Shown one piece after another: positions 37,369 through 46,671 of a stretch of DNA of 64,000 nt. Every line of letters begins with the position of its first letter. Position 1 is the stretch's first letter. A model generated the notes under the pieces. The model saw nothing but the letters and a program-made list of their open reading frames with translations, was not told where the DNA came from and did no database searches. Source of the DNA: Sphingobacteriales bacterium UTBCD1 (GTDB lineage: Bacteria > Bacteroidota > Bacteroidia > Chitinophagales > Chitinophagaceae); the NCBI GenBank assembly GCA_002066995.1, contig MWTC01000021.1, forward strand, positions 37,361-101,360, written 5' to 3'. The translations under genes and the position numbers were made by a program.

Positions 37369-39753
37369 TTATTTTTCGCCGGCCCGGAAGGAAATAGTAA
37401 CCCCGTAGGTTTTCGGATCTCCTAAATGCACAGCCCCAAAATCATATGCATATAAAATATATTTCTTGTTTCCCAGGTTCCTTCCCCAAATCATAACTTC
37501 AAATTTTTTAAATGAAACGCCAAATTTTGTGTTCCATAAGTTATAATTATCCTGTGAAATACTGTTAGACAGATCAAAATACTGCTTCCCAAGGTTAGCC
37601 CACTCGCCACGAACAATCAACCTCGAATCATTACCCTTACTCAGGTTAAAACTATATTGCAATACAAGCATGGAAGTTGTTGCTGGCGTAAAGATTTGCT
37701 TTTTCCCATCCAGATTCACAGCTGTCCCAAACTGTGAGAGCTTTAAGTTTTTGTATGTGGCATGGGTATAGCCAAAATTATAATCCAGCTGAAACCCTTT
37801 TACTCCGATTGCAGATATCTCCAACTCAACTCCTTTGCTGTTCAGTAACCCGGCATTTCGTGTTACAGTTATTGCATCCGGAAGAATTAGTGTCGGAACC
37901 TGAACGTCGGTAACTTCTGAATAAAAAAAAGTAGTATTAATATAAACCCGGCTATTGAAAAGGTTATTTTTTATTCCTACTTCAAAATTACTGCTATGCT
38001 CAGGCTTGAATGAATATAAAGGCGGCTGTGAAGGATCTGTAGATAATTGTGTAAATCCACCCGTTCTGAAACCACGGCTATAAACTGCAAATACATTACT
38101 GTTACTGTTTAAATTATATGCCAGCCCCACCTTAGGTGAGAAGGCATTAAAATTCGCAGTTGCACTTGTATCCGGCCTTGTCTCAAATGATGGAAGAGGA
38201 TCGGAATCTTTCTGATATTCTCCTAATACATTATACTTCCTGTTTTCAAAGTCATAACGCAACCCTGCTATAATATTGAACCTATCTGCTAAACTATAGG
38301 TGGCTTGTCCAAAAAAAGCTATTCCATAATTTTTCCCTTTTGACGTATTAATGGTCGAAAATTCCGTATCCGGAGCACCTAATAATGCCGCATCTTTTCC
38401 AAAATGAACAGCCTGCCTTGTTGGATTAATTTGCCGAAAAAGATAGGCGCCCGCTACCCATTTTAAAGAAGAAGTTGTAATGCCAGGCGATGAAAACCTG
38501 AATTCCTGAGTGATGACCTTCACTTTATTCCATCCGCCACCATAATTATTGATGACAGTAATTCCGTCTATAGGCGAAAAGTCGCCATCAAGCGGTTTGT
38601 CATAATACCGAAGATTAGACTGGTAAGAAGCCTGTGATGTGAAATTTAACTTTTTCCCTTTATAACTGATGGAAAAAGAACTGTTGACAGTATTATCAAT
38701 CATTTTTGCCACGGCATCCTGATTCAGCACATAAGGATATTTCAGTGCTTCTTCCGTCCCGTTAACTAACGGAAATGCTCCATTATTCCGATTTGCCCGA
38801 TACTTAAAATTCAGGGTAAATGACCAATTGGAATTAGCAATAAACTTTAAATAATAATTACCCGTAAAACTATGCTGCTTGTCATAGCCGGAATTAGTAA
38901 ACTCATTTTTATAAAAACCATCCCTCCTGTTATACATCCAGGCCATACCAAGGAGTAATTTATTTTTAATTAAGGGGGTCCGGATACCTGCGCAATATCG
39001 CTCCTGATCATAATTCCCGATATTAATTTCAGCAAATGCGCTTTTTGTAAAATTTTCAGGCTGTTTTGTAATAACATTAATAACCCCACCCATTGCATTG
39101 CGCCCATACAGGGTTCCTTGAGGGCCTCTCAATATTTCAATACGCTCCACATCAAAAAGCTGAGGCAGATATGTGTCCAGTCCGAACTGATTTATTCCAT
39201 CCACATAAGTAGCTACTGCAGGATCATAAGAAGTGGTTGTGATACCGCGAATTGAAGTAACATTTCGCCCATCACCTGAATTGGATAAGAAAAGATTAGG
39301 CGCTATTGCTGTCAGTTCATTTATATTCCATAGACGGTATTGCTTTACCTGGCGGGATGATAATGATGTAATACTAAAAGGAACATGCCTCAGAAACTCT
39401 TCGGTCTTTTGAGCAGTGACCAGAACTGCATCCAGCTGTTTTGTAACTTCAACTAATGATATACTGAAGGGAGCACTGTCCAGTTCAGAAATTATAATAT
39501 CCAATTCTGCAGTTGCAAAACCAACCGCTGAAATCTGTAAAGTGTACCGACCTTCCCGGATATTATAAAACGAAAAAAAACCTTTTTCATCTGAAACTGC
39601 GCCTTTATTTGTATTTAAAATATAAATAGATGCACTGGCAACCGGAAAACCCCTGGAATTCTTAATAGCTCCGGTGAAATCAGTCAATTTCTGTCCTTGC
39701 GCTGATAAAAAATTCAGAGTTGAATAAAAAAAAACAACAATGATAGTCTTCAT
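37369..39753 (-). CDS. TonB-dependent receptor with CarboxypepD_reg-like domain
   Basis: A 794-residue outer-membrane receptor. Signal peptide MKTIIVVFFYSTLNFLSAQG, then a carboxypeptidase-regulatory-like domain (about 25-105, GAIKNSRGFPVASASIYIL). The plug contains VLVTAQKTEEFLRHVPFSIT and IEILRGPQGTLYGRNAMGGVI, and the 22-strand barrel ends in YGVTISFRAGEK. It is of the siderophore-receptor type rather than SusC (no SusD next door), and may take up a small oligosaccharide or metal chelate. It is the last gene of the unit that carries the regulator. Confidence 0.92.
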   Translation of the reverse strand: MKTIIVVFFYSTLNFLSAQGQKLTDFTGAIKNSRGFPVASASIYILNTNKGAVSDEKGFFSFYNIREGRYTLQISAVGFATAELDIIISELDSAPFSISLVEVTKQLDAVLVTAQKTEEFLRHVPFSITSLSSRQVKQYRLWNINELTAIAPNLFLSNSGDGRNVTSIRGITTTSYDPAVATYVDGINQFGLDTYLPQLFDVERIEILRGPQGTLYGRNAMGGVINVITKQPENFTKSAFAEINIGNYDQERYCAGIRTPLIKNKLLLGMAWMYNRRDGFYKNEFTNSGYDKQHSFTGNYYLKFIANSNWSFTLNFKYRANRNNGAFPLVNGTEEALKYPYVLNQDAVAKMIDNTVNSSFSISYKGKKLNFTSQASYQSNLRYYDKPLDGDFSPIDGITVINNYGGGWNKVKVITQEFRFSSPGITTSSLKWVAGAYLFRQINPTRQAVHFGKDAALLGAPDTEFSTINTSKGKNYGIAFFGQATYSLADRFNIIAGLRYDFENRKYNVLGEYQKDSDPLPSFETRPDTSATANFNAFSPKVGLAYNLNSNSNVFAVYSRGFRTGGFTQLSTDPSQPPLYSFKPEHSSNFEVGIKNNLFNSRVYINTTFFYSEVTDVQVPTLILPDAITVTRNAGLLNSKGVELEISAIGVKGFQLDYNFGYTHATYKNLKLSQFGTAVNLDGKKQIFTPATTSMLVLQYSFNLSKGNDSRLIVRGEWANLGKQYFDLSNSISQDNYNLWNTKFGVSFKKFEVMIWGRNLGNKKYILYAYDFGAVHLGDPKTYGVTISFRAGEK

Positions 39754-39914
39754 CTTGATATATTATCCAACAATAAGAATTGGTGTTTAAAATACAGTTA
39801 GTAAAATTTGATAACCATTCATGACATTATTAAAAAAGTGATTCGTTAATTTATTTCAAAGAAAACCAGTCATCCAAATCGAAACCTATCCACGTTAGGA
39901 AAAAAGTACTCAGA

Positions 39915-40979
39915 TTAATTTCTGTAAAATGAATAATTGGTTTTCATTATCACATCAATCGGCATGTACATATACTCTTCAACCGGCAGCTTTAATATGA
40001 CATGCCTGTACAGTGCCATAATTCCCTTATATGCCTGTTCACCGGGTTTTTGACAAATAAGAAAATTTATAACCCCCTCAGCCAGGTATTTAATATTTTC
40101 ATCCAGAAAATCATATCCGATAAGAATTACATTTTTATGATTTTCCTTTACATAACGGGCAACGTAGGAAACCCGGGAATTAGTTACAAAAATCAACCTG
40201 ATATTTTTCTTCTTTAAAAAGATGGTATCAAGTTGTTTTTTAATCTCTTCATATTTGACTTTTGTTATATCAATCTTGCTGATCTCATTCTTCAGATTAT
40301 TTTCTTTAAAAAATCCCCTGAACCCGTCTTCCTTTCGTAACAGGTGGTGATCGGTCTCAATTTGTTTTGAAATATTAACAATCAGAATACCTTCATCACT
40401 TCTGATAAGATAGCTTATAAGATTAGCAGATGAATAACCACTCCGGTAAAGTTCAGGTCCAATATACGAGAGGCTTGACTGATTAGGAATGTCTGAATCA
40501 ATAAAAACATATGGTATATTTAGTTCCTTACACCGGTTAGTAAAATCTATTGTTTCGTCAATGAAAGATGGGGCTATCAATACACCTTCCGGCTTTGCTC
40601 TTAAAACCCTTTTCGCAGCTTTTACAAAAGAATCCTTTTCATTCAGGTCATAAAAATATTTTTCAATTTTTACATTATACTGTCTTATTTCATCTTCCGC
40701 CCTTTTTATTCCAAGTAAAGGAGCCTCCCAGAAACTTGTTTCAGAAGATATTTCAGGAATCAAAGTTGCAAAAGTGGTAACCTTGTTGTGTGTGGCCAGC
40801 CGCCGGCCCAATAGGTTGGGCTGATAATCCATTTCCTTAATAATCCGCTGAATCTTTTTCTTGGTTTCAGGTGACACACCATTTCTGTCGTGAATTACCC
40901 TGTCCACCGTTCCGATTGAAACCTTTGCCCGGCGTGCAATTTCTTTTACACCGGAGAGTATCGTTTTCTTTTTTGCCAT
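39915..40979 (-). CDS. LacI-family transcriptional regulator
   Basis: A 354-residue regulator. The N-terminal helix-turn-helix is GVKEIARRAKVSIGTVDRVI followed by the hinge-proximal YQPNLLGRRLAT. The rest is a periplasmic-binding-protein-like ligand domain (FATLIPEIS, IAPSFIDET, PYVFIDSDIPNQSSL, LIFVTNSRVS, VILIGYDFLDENI). The ligand is not predictable. It is the only LacI-type gene in the window and lies within an operon preceded by operator-like site E. It is therefore the natural candidate to bind all six motif copies (TTCGTGTACGTACACGAA), probably repressing until an intracellular sugar derivative binds. Confidence 0.92.
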   Translation of the reverse strand: MAKKKTILSGVKEIARRAKVSIGTVDRVIHDRNGVSPETKKKIQRIIKEMDYQPNLLGRRLATHNKVTTFATLIPEISSETSFWEAPLLGIKRAEDEIRQYNVKIEKYFYDLNEKDSFVKAAKRVLRAKPEGVLIAPSFIDETIDFTNRCKELNIPYVFIDSDIPNQSSLSYIGPELYRSGYSSANLISYLIRSDEGILIVNISKQIETDHHLLRKEDGFRGFFKENNLKNEISKIDITKVKYEEIKKQLDTIFLKKKNIRLIFVTNSRVSYVARYVKENHKNVILIGYDFLDENIKYLAEGVINFLICQKPGEQAYKGIMALYRHVILKLPVEEYMYMPIDVIMKTNYSFYRN

Positions 40980-41035
40980 TACTAATACATTAAGATGCCC
41001 AAATTTAATTATTCCGGTAATCCGGGAACCGAAAA

Positions 41036-42232
41036 TTAATTACCTAATTTTTTCAAAGCTAAATAAGCCATAAGCCCGGTACTTATTTCAAAAACTGATT
41101 CATCAATATCAAGGTAAGGACTATGTAAAGAAAAATCCGGTTTACCATCACTTTTACCGGTACCCAGTAGATAAAAAAAGCCATCAATCTGATGAGTATA
41201 ATAGGCAAAATCTTCTGCGGCCATCCAGGCGCCTTCGGTAACAATATTTTCTTCTCCCAGATAATTTGTGGCATAAATCCTTAATTCACCGGTAAGTTTC
41301 TCTTCGTTGTGCAGGTAGGGATACCCTTTAATAATTTTAAACTCACAACTCCCTCCCATGCTTTCGGCAACACCTGTAGCTATTTTCACCATCTCTTTAT
41401 GTGCCATTTCCCGCCATTCTTCATCCATTGCTCGAAAAGTGCCTTCCATGTAAACTTCCTCGGGAATAATATTTATGAATCCATCTGCTTTTACTTTTCC
41501 AAAAGATAACACTGTCGGCTTTCCCGGATGTGCTTTCCTGCTTACGATTTGCTGAAGAGCAATAATAATATGAGAAGCAATTACTACGGGATCGATAGTG
41601 AGATGCGGTTGAGCTCCATGACCGCCCCTTCCTTTTATTTTTACGTATAATTCATCCATAGAGGCCATAAACTTACCGGGGCAAATTGCAATTTTTCCTT
41701 TTTGCAAAGCAGGCATTATGTGTTGCCCTATTATTGCCGAAGGAGAAGGATTTATAAGGACTCCTTCTTTAATCATCAAACTGGCACCCCCCGGGATCCG
41801 TTCTTCTCCCGGTTGAAAAATTAATTTTACTGTACCCGAGAACTCAGACCTTAATGACTGTAAGATATATGCAGTCCCTAATAATGAGGCGGTATGAACG
41901 TCATGCCCGCATGCATGCATGACACCTTCGTTAAGCGATATATATGATGTAGTATTTTTTTCATAGATCGGCAAGGCATCCATATCAGCACGCAATGCCA
42001 CAACTTTCTCAGATGGCAGATCTCCTTTGATAATTGCTACAACCCCTGTTTCTGTCATTGGTTGCCAGGCAACATGTAATTCGTCCAATTGCTTTTTTAC
42101 AAATGCAGCGGTATTATATTCTTCAAATGAAAGTTCCGGATACATATGAAGATACTTTCTGTTCATTATGGCAGTTTCACAATATTTGTTAGCCAACTTT
42201 TCTATTAATCCTTTTAACATAAAAGCATCCAT
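41036..42232 (-). CDS. M20-family amidohydrolase (N-acyl amino acid/amino-sugar deacylase)
   Basis: A 398-residue peptidase M20D-type enzyme, cytoplasmic (start at 42232; Met5 at 42220 is also plausible). The metal site is HACGHDVHTASLLG, and then LIFQPGEERIPGGASLM contains the catalytic Glu pair. The dimerisation domain (VKIKGRGGHGAQPH) follows. Such enzymes hydrolyse N-acyl amino acids or indole-3-acetyl conjugates, that is, amide bonds. It is encoded between the regulator and the lyase, 28 bp from the latter, so an N-acyl intermediate in the pathway is likely. Confidence 0.9.
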   Translation of the reverse strand: MDAFMLKGLIEKLANKYCETAIMNRKYLHMYPELSFEEYNTAAFVKKQLDELHVAWQPMTETGVVAIIKGDLPSEKVVALRADMDALPIYEKNTTSYISLNEGVMHACGHDVHTASLLGTAYILQSLRSEFSGTVKLIFQPGEERIPGGASLMIKEGVLINPSPSAIIGQHIMPALQKGKIAICPGKFMASMDELYVKIKGRGGHGAQPHLTIDPVVIASHIIIALQQIVSRKAHPGKPTVLSFGKVKADGFINIIPEEVYMEGTFRAMDEEWREMAHKEMVKIATGVAESMGGSCEFKIIKGYPYLHNEEKLTGELRIYATNYLGEENIVTEGAWMAAEDFAYYTHQIDGFFYLLGTGKSDGKPDFSLHSPYLDIDESVFEISTGLMAYLALKKLGN

Positions 42233-42260
42233 TTATAGCTCTTGTCCGCCAGGTAAGTAT

Positions 42261-43331
42261 TTAATTGGAAGGCAAAGATTCTTTTAAAAAATTTTTTACA
42301 AAAATATCATCCATATTATGCGGATACATCTTGCAGATACGATCAATTTCCTGCAACTGGCCAATTGAAAGGGTTTCATTTGGATTAAGGCACCATATAC
42401 CATTCATGAGGCCCTGCCTTCTTAATATTTCATGAATACCTGCAATACAACCCTTAAATACATTTTTTGCATCGAAAATGACAGAATTCATATCTGTTAT
42501 TTCAATGTTTCTTTTTAATAACTCCTGAACTCCTTCATAATTACCGGCAATACATTGCTTAACATCCTTTAGTAACGCCACAGCCCTGGATGTCCATACG
42601 GCCCAATGGCCAAGCAAGCCGCCAACAAAACGCTTTTCTATTTTTTCCCCGTCAATAATGAACTCATACGGTGTAAGAAGATCCGCCACAATATTATCAT
42701 CATTTCCTGTGTATAAAGCAATTTCATTTCTTCTTGATGAGGCACACACAGCTCTCACAACATCCAATGTCTGATAGCGGTTAAACGCTGCTATCTTAAT
42801 AGCTTTTACCTCAGGAATTTCTACAAACTCTTCCCAGAATTCATAAGGCAGGATCCGGCCACCTGCTGCAGGTTGTAAATAAAACCCAAATAAAGGAATG
42901 ACTTTAGCAACTTCCTTAGCCCTTATTATCAGTTCTTCTATTGTCAGTTGTTGTAATCCTCCATTGCTGAGTAATCCGTAATGATAGCCGTATTTCACTG
43001 CAAGTTCTGCTTCTTTTACCGCCTGGCTGGTATGACCACAAATACCTGCTATCTTAAGAAATGGTTTATCCTGCAGCTTGTTTTTAACTTCTTCTGATGC
43101 GATTTGTAAAACCGGTTCCAATAAATTAAATAACGGTTCTCTTATTTCAAACTGCGTGGTATGCACCCCGACCGCTATACCTCCTGCACCGCTTTCCATA
43201 TAATACCTGGTAAGTAGCCGCTGACGGTTTTCATCTAATCTTCTTTCCCTGGTCAATACAAGAGGGTGAGCAGGAATTACTGTTCCTTTCTGCAACAACT
43301 GTTCAACTGAGGCATCAATAACTTTTGTCAT
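42261..43331 (-). CDS. DHDPS/N-acetylneuraminate lyase family protein
   Basis: A 356-residue TIM-barrel protein of the dihydrodipicolinate synthase superfamily, somewhat longer than the usual 290-300. It opens with KGTVIPAHPLVLTRERRLDE, and the likely Schiff-base lysine is Lys179 in EVKAIKIAAFNRY. The family condenses or cleaves pyruvate-type units, as in sialic acid or keto-sugar-acid aldolases. A keto-acid lyase step suits the surrounding dehydrogenases. It is encoded 3 bp after the epimerase-like gene. Confidence 0.8.
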   Translation of the reverse strand: MTKVIDASVEQLLQKGTVIPAHPLVLTRERRLDENRQRLLTRYYMESGAGGIAVGVHTTQFEIREPLFNLLEPVLQIASEEVKNKLQDKPFLKIAGICGHTSQAVKEAELAVKYGYHYGLLSNGGLQQLTIEELIIRAKEVAKVIPLFGFYLQPAAGGRILPYEFWEEFVEIPEVKAIKIAAFNRYQTLDVVRAVCASSRRNEIALYTGNDDNIVADLLTPYEFIIDGEKIEKRFVGGLLGHWAVWTSRAVALLKDVKQCIAGNYEGVQELLKRNIEITDMNSVIFDAKNVFKGCIAGIHEILRRQGLMNGIWCLNPNETLSIGQLQEIDRICKMYPHNMDDIFVKNFLKESLPSN

Positions 43332-43334
43332 TTC

Positions 43335-44354
43335 TTAATATTTACCATCTCTCTCCTGAAAATGAGTTTCTTTATGCAGCACTTTACCATCATTGATTAT
43401 CCATTCAGCAATGATTTGTAACATTGCTTTTACAGAAAATCGTGGATAACCAAAAAGACGAAAGGATTCTGCTGCATTACCCAATAAAGCAGTATGCTCC
43501 TCCTGGTTAATAAATTCCGGTTTTTTATTAAATATTCTCCCAAACTCTTCTGCAATCCATCTTACCGATAATATCTCAGGTCCCGTAACATTTAAAATTT
43601 TTGCAGGAACAGTACAATGATGCAGGCAACGTAGCGCTATTTCGTTTGCATCCTTTTGCCAGATAACATTAACACAGCCGGTGCGTAAATCAACAGGTGT
43701 TCCTGCTATTACAGATGTTGCAATATCAACTAAAACACCATAAGTGACATCGTTTGCGTAATTCAGGCGGAAGATTAAAACAGGCGTATTATATTTTTTT
43801 GCATTAAACTGAAATAATCTTTCCCTCCCCAGGCAGGATTGAGCATATTCGCCAACTGGGGCTGCGGGGAGATCTTCTGTAGCACCTCCCATCACAACAG
43901 GAACCAACGGATAGACATTACCTGTCGAAAACACAACAATCCGGGAGTGTTTGTATTTTTCTGCAACCCTGCCGGGCAAATACGAGTTCATTGCCCAGGT
44001 CAGTGGTTCATTACCTGCAGTTCCGAACTTCATCCCCGCCATATAAATAATATTCTCTGCCTGAGGAAGGCTTTCCAACTGCTCATCATCCAGCAAATCA
44101 GCTACAATAGTTTTTATTCCATAGCGTTCCAGTTCTTGCTGTAATCCCTCATCAGAAAACCGGGCAACTGCGGTAACAGTTTTACTTATTCCTGCCTTTT
44201 TAATTGCATCAACTGCAAGTTTTGATAATGCAGGCCCCATTTTACCTCCTGCTCCAAGAATCAGTATATCTCCTTTCAGCCGACTTATATCATCAACCAA
44301 ATCACCGGAAGGCACTAATAGTGCGTCATATTTTTGTTGCAATAAAATATTCAT
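43335..44354 (-). CDS. NAD-dependent epimerase/dehydratase-family protein
   Basis: A 339-residue extended-SDR protein. The cofactor loop is GDILILGAGGKMGPALSKLA, followed by a FSTGNVYPLVPV strand. The catalytic Tyr region is EYAQSCLGRERLF; the Lys of the standard YxxxK motif is replaced by Cys, so catalysis may differ from classical epimerases. Known relatives occur beside DHDPS-family lyases in Bacteroidota. It is the first gene of the unit containing the LacI regulator, with a leader hairpin and operator-like site E upstream. Confidence 0.75.
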   Translation of the reverse strand: MNILLQQKYDALLVPSGDLVDDISRLKGDILILGAGGKMGPALSKLAVDAIKKAGISKTVTAVARFSDEGLQQELERYGIKTIVADLLDDEQLESLPQAENIIYMAGMKFGTAGNEPLTWAMNSYLPGRVAEKYKHSRIVVFSTGNVYPLVPVVMGGATEDLPAAPVGEYAQSCLGRERLFQFNAKKYNTPVLIFRLNYANDVTYGVLVDIATSVIAGTPVDLRTGCVNVIWQKDANEIALRCLHHCTVPAKILNVTGPEILSVRWIAEEFGRIFNKKPEFINQEEHTALLGNAAESFRLFGYPRFSVKAMLQIIAEWIINDGKVLHKETHFQERDGKY

Positions 44355-44385
44355 TTTATAAATTAGTACAGTTTCATTTTAAAAT

Positions 44386-44411
44386 AATCCGTCCCTGGAA
44401 AGGGACGGATT
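44386..44411 (-). promoter_or_regulatory. Leader hairpin 32 bp before the epimerase-like gene
   Basis: AATCCGTCCC and GGGACGGATT form a perfect 10-bp stem with a 6-nt loop (TTTCCA on the sense strand). In the sense direction it is followed by ATTATTTT, a weak T-tract. It could be an attenuator or an RNA-stabilising leader structure. It sits between operator E and the gene. Confidence 0.5.
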
Positions 44412-44500
44412 CGATTGTAATTGCTATATGATGCTCTCAAACTGCTTTAATTTTTAAAACCCCTCCTTGTAGAACATATGCTTCAATTAAGAATTTATTT

Positions 44501-44520
44501 TTCGTTAACGTACACGAATA
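44501..44520. promoter_or_regulatory. Operator-like site E (lacI-containing unit)
   Basis: TTCGTTAACGTACACGAATA is nearly identical to site D and close to the palindromic consensus. It is 147 bp upstream of the epimerase-like gene, whose operon includes the LacI-family regulator, so it would give autoregulation. Confidence 0.65.
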
Positions 44521-44663
44521 TATGAAAATATCCGGACTTTTAAATTATTTTACCGCTTTTTTCAGGAAGAACGAAAACATGATATTCTTGTCATTTAAGA
44601 TTTTATCGCAACTCCCATCAATTATGTGCAAGTAAACGTCCTAAAATTATGGCTTTCACTCCC

Positions 44664-45437
44664 CTAATCAGCCCTGTTCAGCTTCCCGGCACTACCTGAA
44701 TCAATATACAAAACAGCATGGGAATGAGTCCTCAGAATTGTGGAAGGGGTCTGCTCACTGATTGGCGCATGAATAGTATTGAATACTGCTTCTGATTTTC
44801 TTTCTCCGGGTACAACACAATATATAAACCCTGCACGCATCAAAGAAGGAATTGTCAATGTAATAGCTTTCCCTGGAACTTCATCAATATTTTTAAAACA
44901 ACCGTCATTGACTTGTTGCTGGCGGCACCGCTCATCTAATCTGACAACCTTAACATCATAAGGATCACTGAAATCAGCAACCGGAGGATCATTAAAAGCC
45001 AGATGTCCGTTTTCCCCAATGCCCATGCAAGCAATATCCAATGGATTTTCTTTCAACAACAAGCCATATCTTCTGCATTCATCACCCGGATCAACAGCAT
45101 TTCCGTCAATATAGTTTACAGAAGCAAATGGAATATGATCAAAAAGGGTTGATTTTAAAAAATTGCCAAACCGCCGTTCATCTTTCTCCGGCAATTCTAA
45201 ATACTCGTCCATATGGAAGGCATTAATTCTTTCCCACTCCAGTTCTCTTTTCCTTGTTAAATGAAATAAAAACTCATTTTGTGATGGCGCTGCTGCAAAC
45301 AGCATATTTACATGACGCTTTTGTTTCAGCAATTCTTTTATTCTTAATATCACCTCTTCAGCCGCACTTTTACCCAGCAACTCTCCTGTCTCATATATCT
45401 TCACTTTTAAATTTTCCGCATTCAGTATTTTGACCAT
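44664..45437 (-). CDS. nagB: Glucosamine-6-phosphate deaminase
   Basis: A 257-residue NagB. Motifs are INAFHMDEYLELPEKDERRF with the active-site Asp, ACMGIGENGHLAFNDPPVAD, KAITLTIPSLM and a closing QTPSTILRTH. It converts glucosamine-6-phosphate into fructose-6-phosphate and ammonia. It is cytoplasmic and completes GlcNAc catabolism started by the GH20 enzyme and NagA of this window. It is 202 bp from the next upstream gene, and its promoter is not evident; readthrough from operator F's unit is possible. Confidence 0.93.
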   Translation of the reverse strand: MVKILNAENLKVKIYETGELLGKSAAEEVILRIKELLKQKRHVNMLFAAAPSQNEFLFHLTRKRELEWERINAFHMDEYLELPEKDERRFGNFLKSTLFDHIPFASVNYIDGNAVDPGDECRRYGLLLKENPLDIACMGIGENGHLAFNDPPVADFSDPYDVKVVRLDERCRQQQVNDGCFKNIDEVPGKAITLTIPSLMRAGFIYCVVPGERKSEAVFNTIHAPISEQTPSTILRTHSHAVLYIDSGSAGKLNRAD

Positions 45438-45639
45438 AAAAAGTAAATATTTTAAATTCTCAGTAAAATCAGGGGTAACTCCTACTGACGGGAGATCAAT
45501 AAATATTGAAGAAAAAAAATTGTCCGCTTTATAAACACTTAATCAAAAACTCAAAGATTTAATACCCAACTAATGGAAAAGCTTCTTTACTCAAAAATGA
45601 AAAATCAGCCTGATGGTTATTGGATTTTCAAAGAACCCT

Positions 45640-46668
45640 CTATGCAAGATCATTTACAACAGAACGCAAATTCACTGCTTTACCATTTTTCTTTTTACTT
45701 CGATCAGCCGCATCCATAAATGCAAAAATTTCCAGAGTCTCCTCTTCCCTTACCGGCGGAATTCCTGTTTCGAAAAAGTTCACAATAGTCATTACCAAAG
45801 CTTTATAACCTTCGGATGGGCCTAAGACAATATTCCCCTTTTCTCCGAAAGCAATGCCACCATATTGATGTTCCCCTGACCTTGTTCCTCTGAAGGCACC
45901 GATCCTACCATCCTTCCAAATACCTACGACATACTCTGTATCATTGGTCTGATACCGGCTTACTTTTACGCAACCGATACCCATCACAGTAAATAATAAT
46001 TCTACTCCATGTATTGCATACCAGTAGAGATCCGGATGAGTTTTTTCCAATATGGCAGGACTAAAAGTATCTGCTCCTAATACTTTCCCCACTTTCCCGG
46101 CAACTACCTCCTGTGCTGCACTCAGGTATCGTATTGAAGATGATGTAAAAACAGGCACCTTATTTTCATGTGCAAATCTAAAAATTGCTACTGCATCTTT
46201 GTAAGAAGCTGCGAATGGCTTATCAACAAAAACAGGTTTACCCGCCTTTATAACCTGGGTTGCCTGCTCCAGATGTAATCTCCCATCATTTGTATTAAGT
46301 AACACCACATCTACTTTTGGCAGAAGTTCATCTACTGAGTTTACGATCTCAACTCCATACTTTTTAACTTTTTCCGTACAACCCGGAATTTGGTTAACCG
46401 AGGACTTAATATCCATGCTGCCCCTGGGACATGCAGCTATTACTTTATACCCTAAAAAATCTGCATTCTCTTCAGGATCATTGAGCAGTCTTGTAAAGGT
46501 GGAACTATGCGATGTATCTAAGCCAATAATGCCAACCCTTTTCCCTGTTATGAATGTCTTCTTTTCTCTTCTTGAGAAAGAAACCAAAGATGGCAGCAGG
46601 CTTATGCCTATGCCGGCCATTGTCGCGTTTTTCATAAACTCAAGCCTGGAATACTTGCTCTTTTCCAT
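45640..46668 (-). CDS. Gfo/Idh/MocA-family oxidoreductase, probably exported
   Basis: A 342-residue oxidoreductase. The N-terminus YSRLEFMKNATMAGIGISLL looks like a Tat signal in which the second Arg is replaced by Leu, so export is uncertain. The Rossmann loop is KRVGIIGLDTSHSSTFTRLL, without the third Gly, and the catalytic motif is PVFVDKPFAAS, with DKP for EKP. The segment MKNATMAGIG is a recurring leader of Bacteroidota Tat proteins. It overlaps no neighbour but is only 3 bp after the propeller gene. It probably oxidises a sugar ring. Confidence 0.78.
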   Translation of the reverse strand: MEKSKYSRLEFMKNATMAGIGISLLPSLVSFSRREKKTFITGKRVGIIGLDTSHSSTFTRLLNDPEENADFLGYKVIAACPRGSMDIKSSVNQIPGCTEKVKKYGVEIVNSVDELLPKVDVVLLNTNDGRLHLEQATQVIKAGKPVFVDKPFAASYKDAVAIFRFAHENKVPVFTSSSIRYLSAAQEVVAGKVGKVLGADTFSPAILEKTHPDLYWYAIHGVELLFTVMGIGCVKVSRYQTNDTEYVVGIWKDGRIGAFRGTRSGEHQYGGIAFGEKGNIVLGPSEGYKALVMTIVNFFETGIPPVREEETLEIFAFMDAADRSKKKNGKAVNLRSVVNDLA

Positions 46669-46671
46669 TAT

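Larger units (their letters stand above)
44355..44663. other. Regulatory region before the epimerase-lyase-lacI unit
   Basis: A 309-bp stretch holding a perfect hairpin (44386-44411) close to the start codon and operator-like site E (44501-44520). No coding remnant is visible. Confidence 0.55.

Noticed and set aside
40980..41035. Imperfect inverted repeat TTCCGG/CCGGGAA before the lacI gene
   Set aside because: Short, imperfect and unlike the six-site operator motif; it lies in a 56-bp gap inside an operon.
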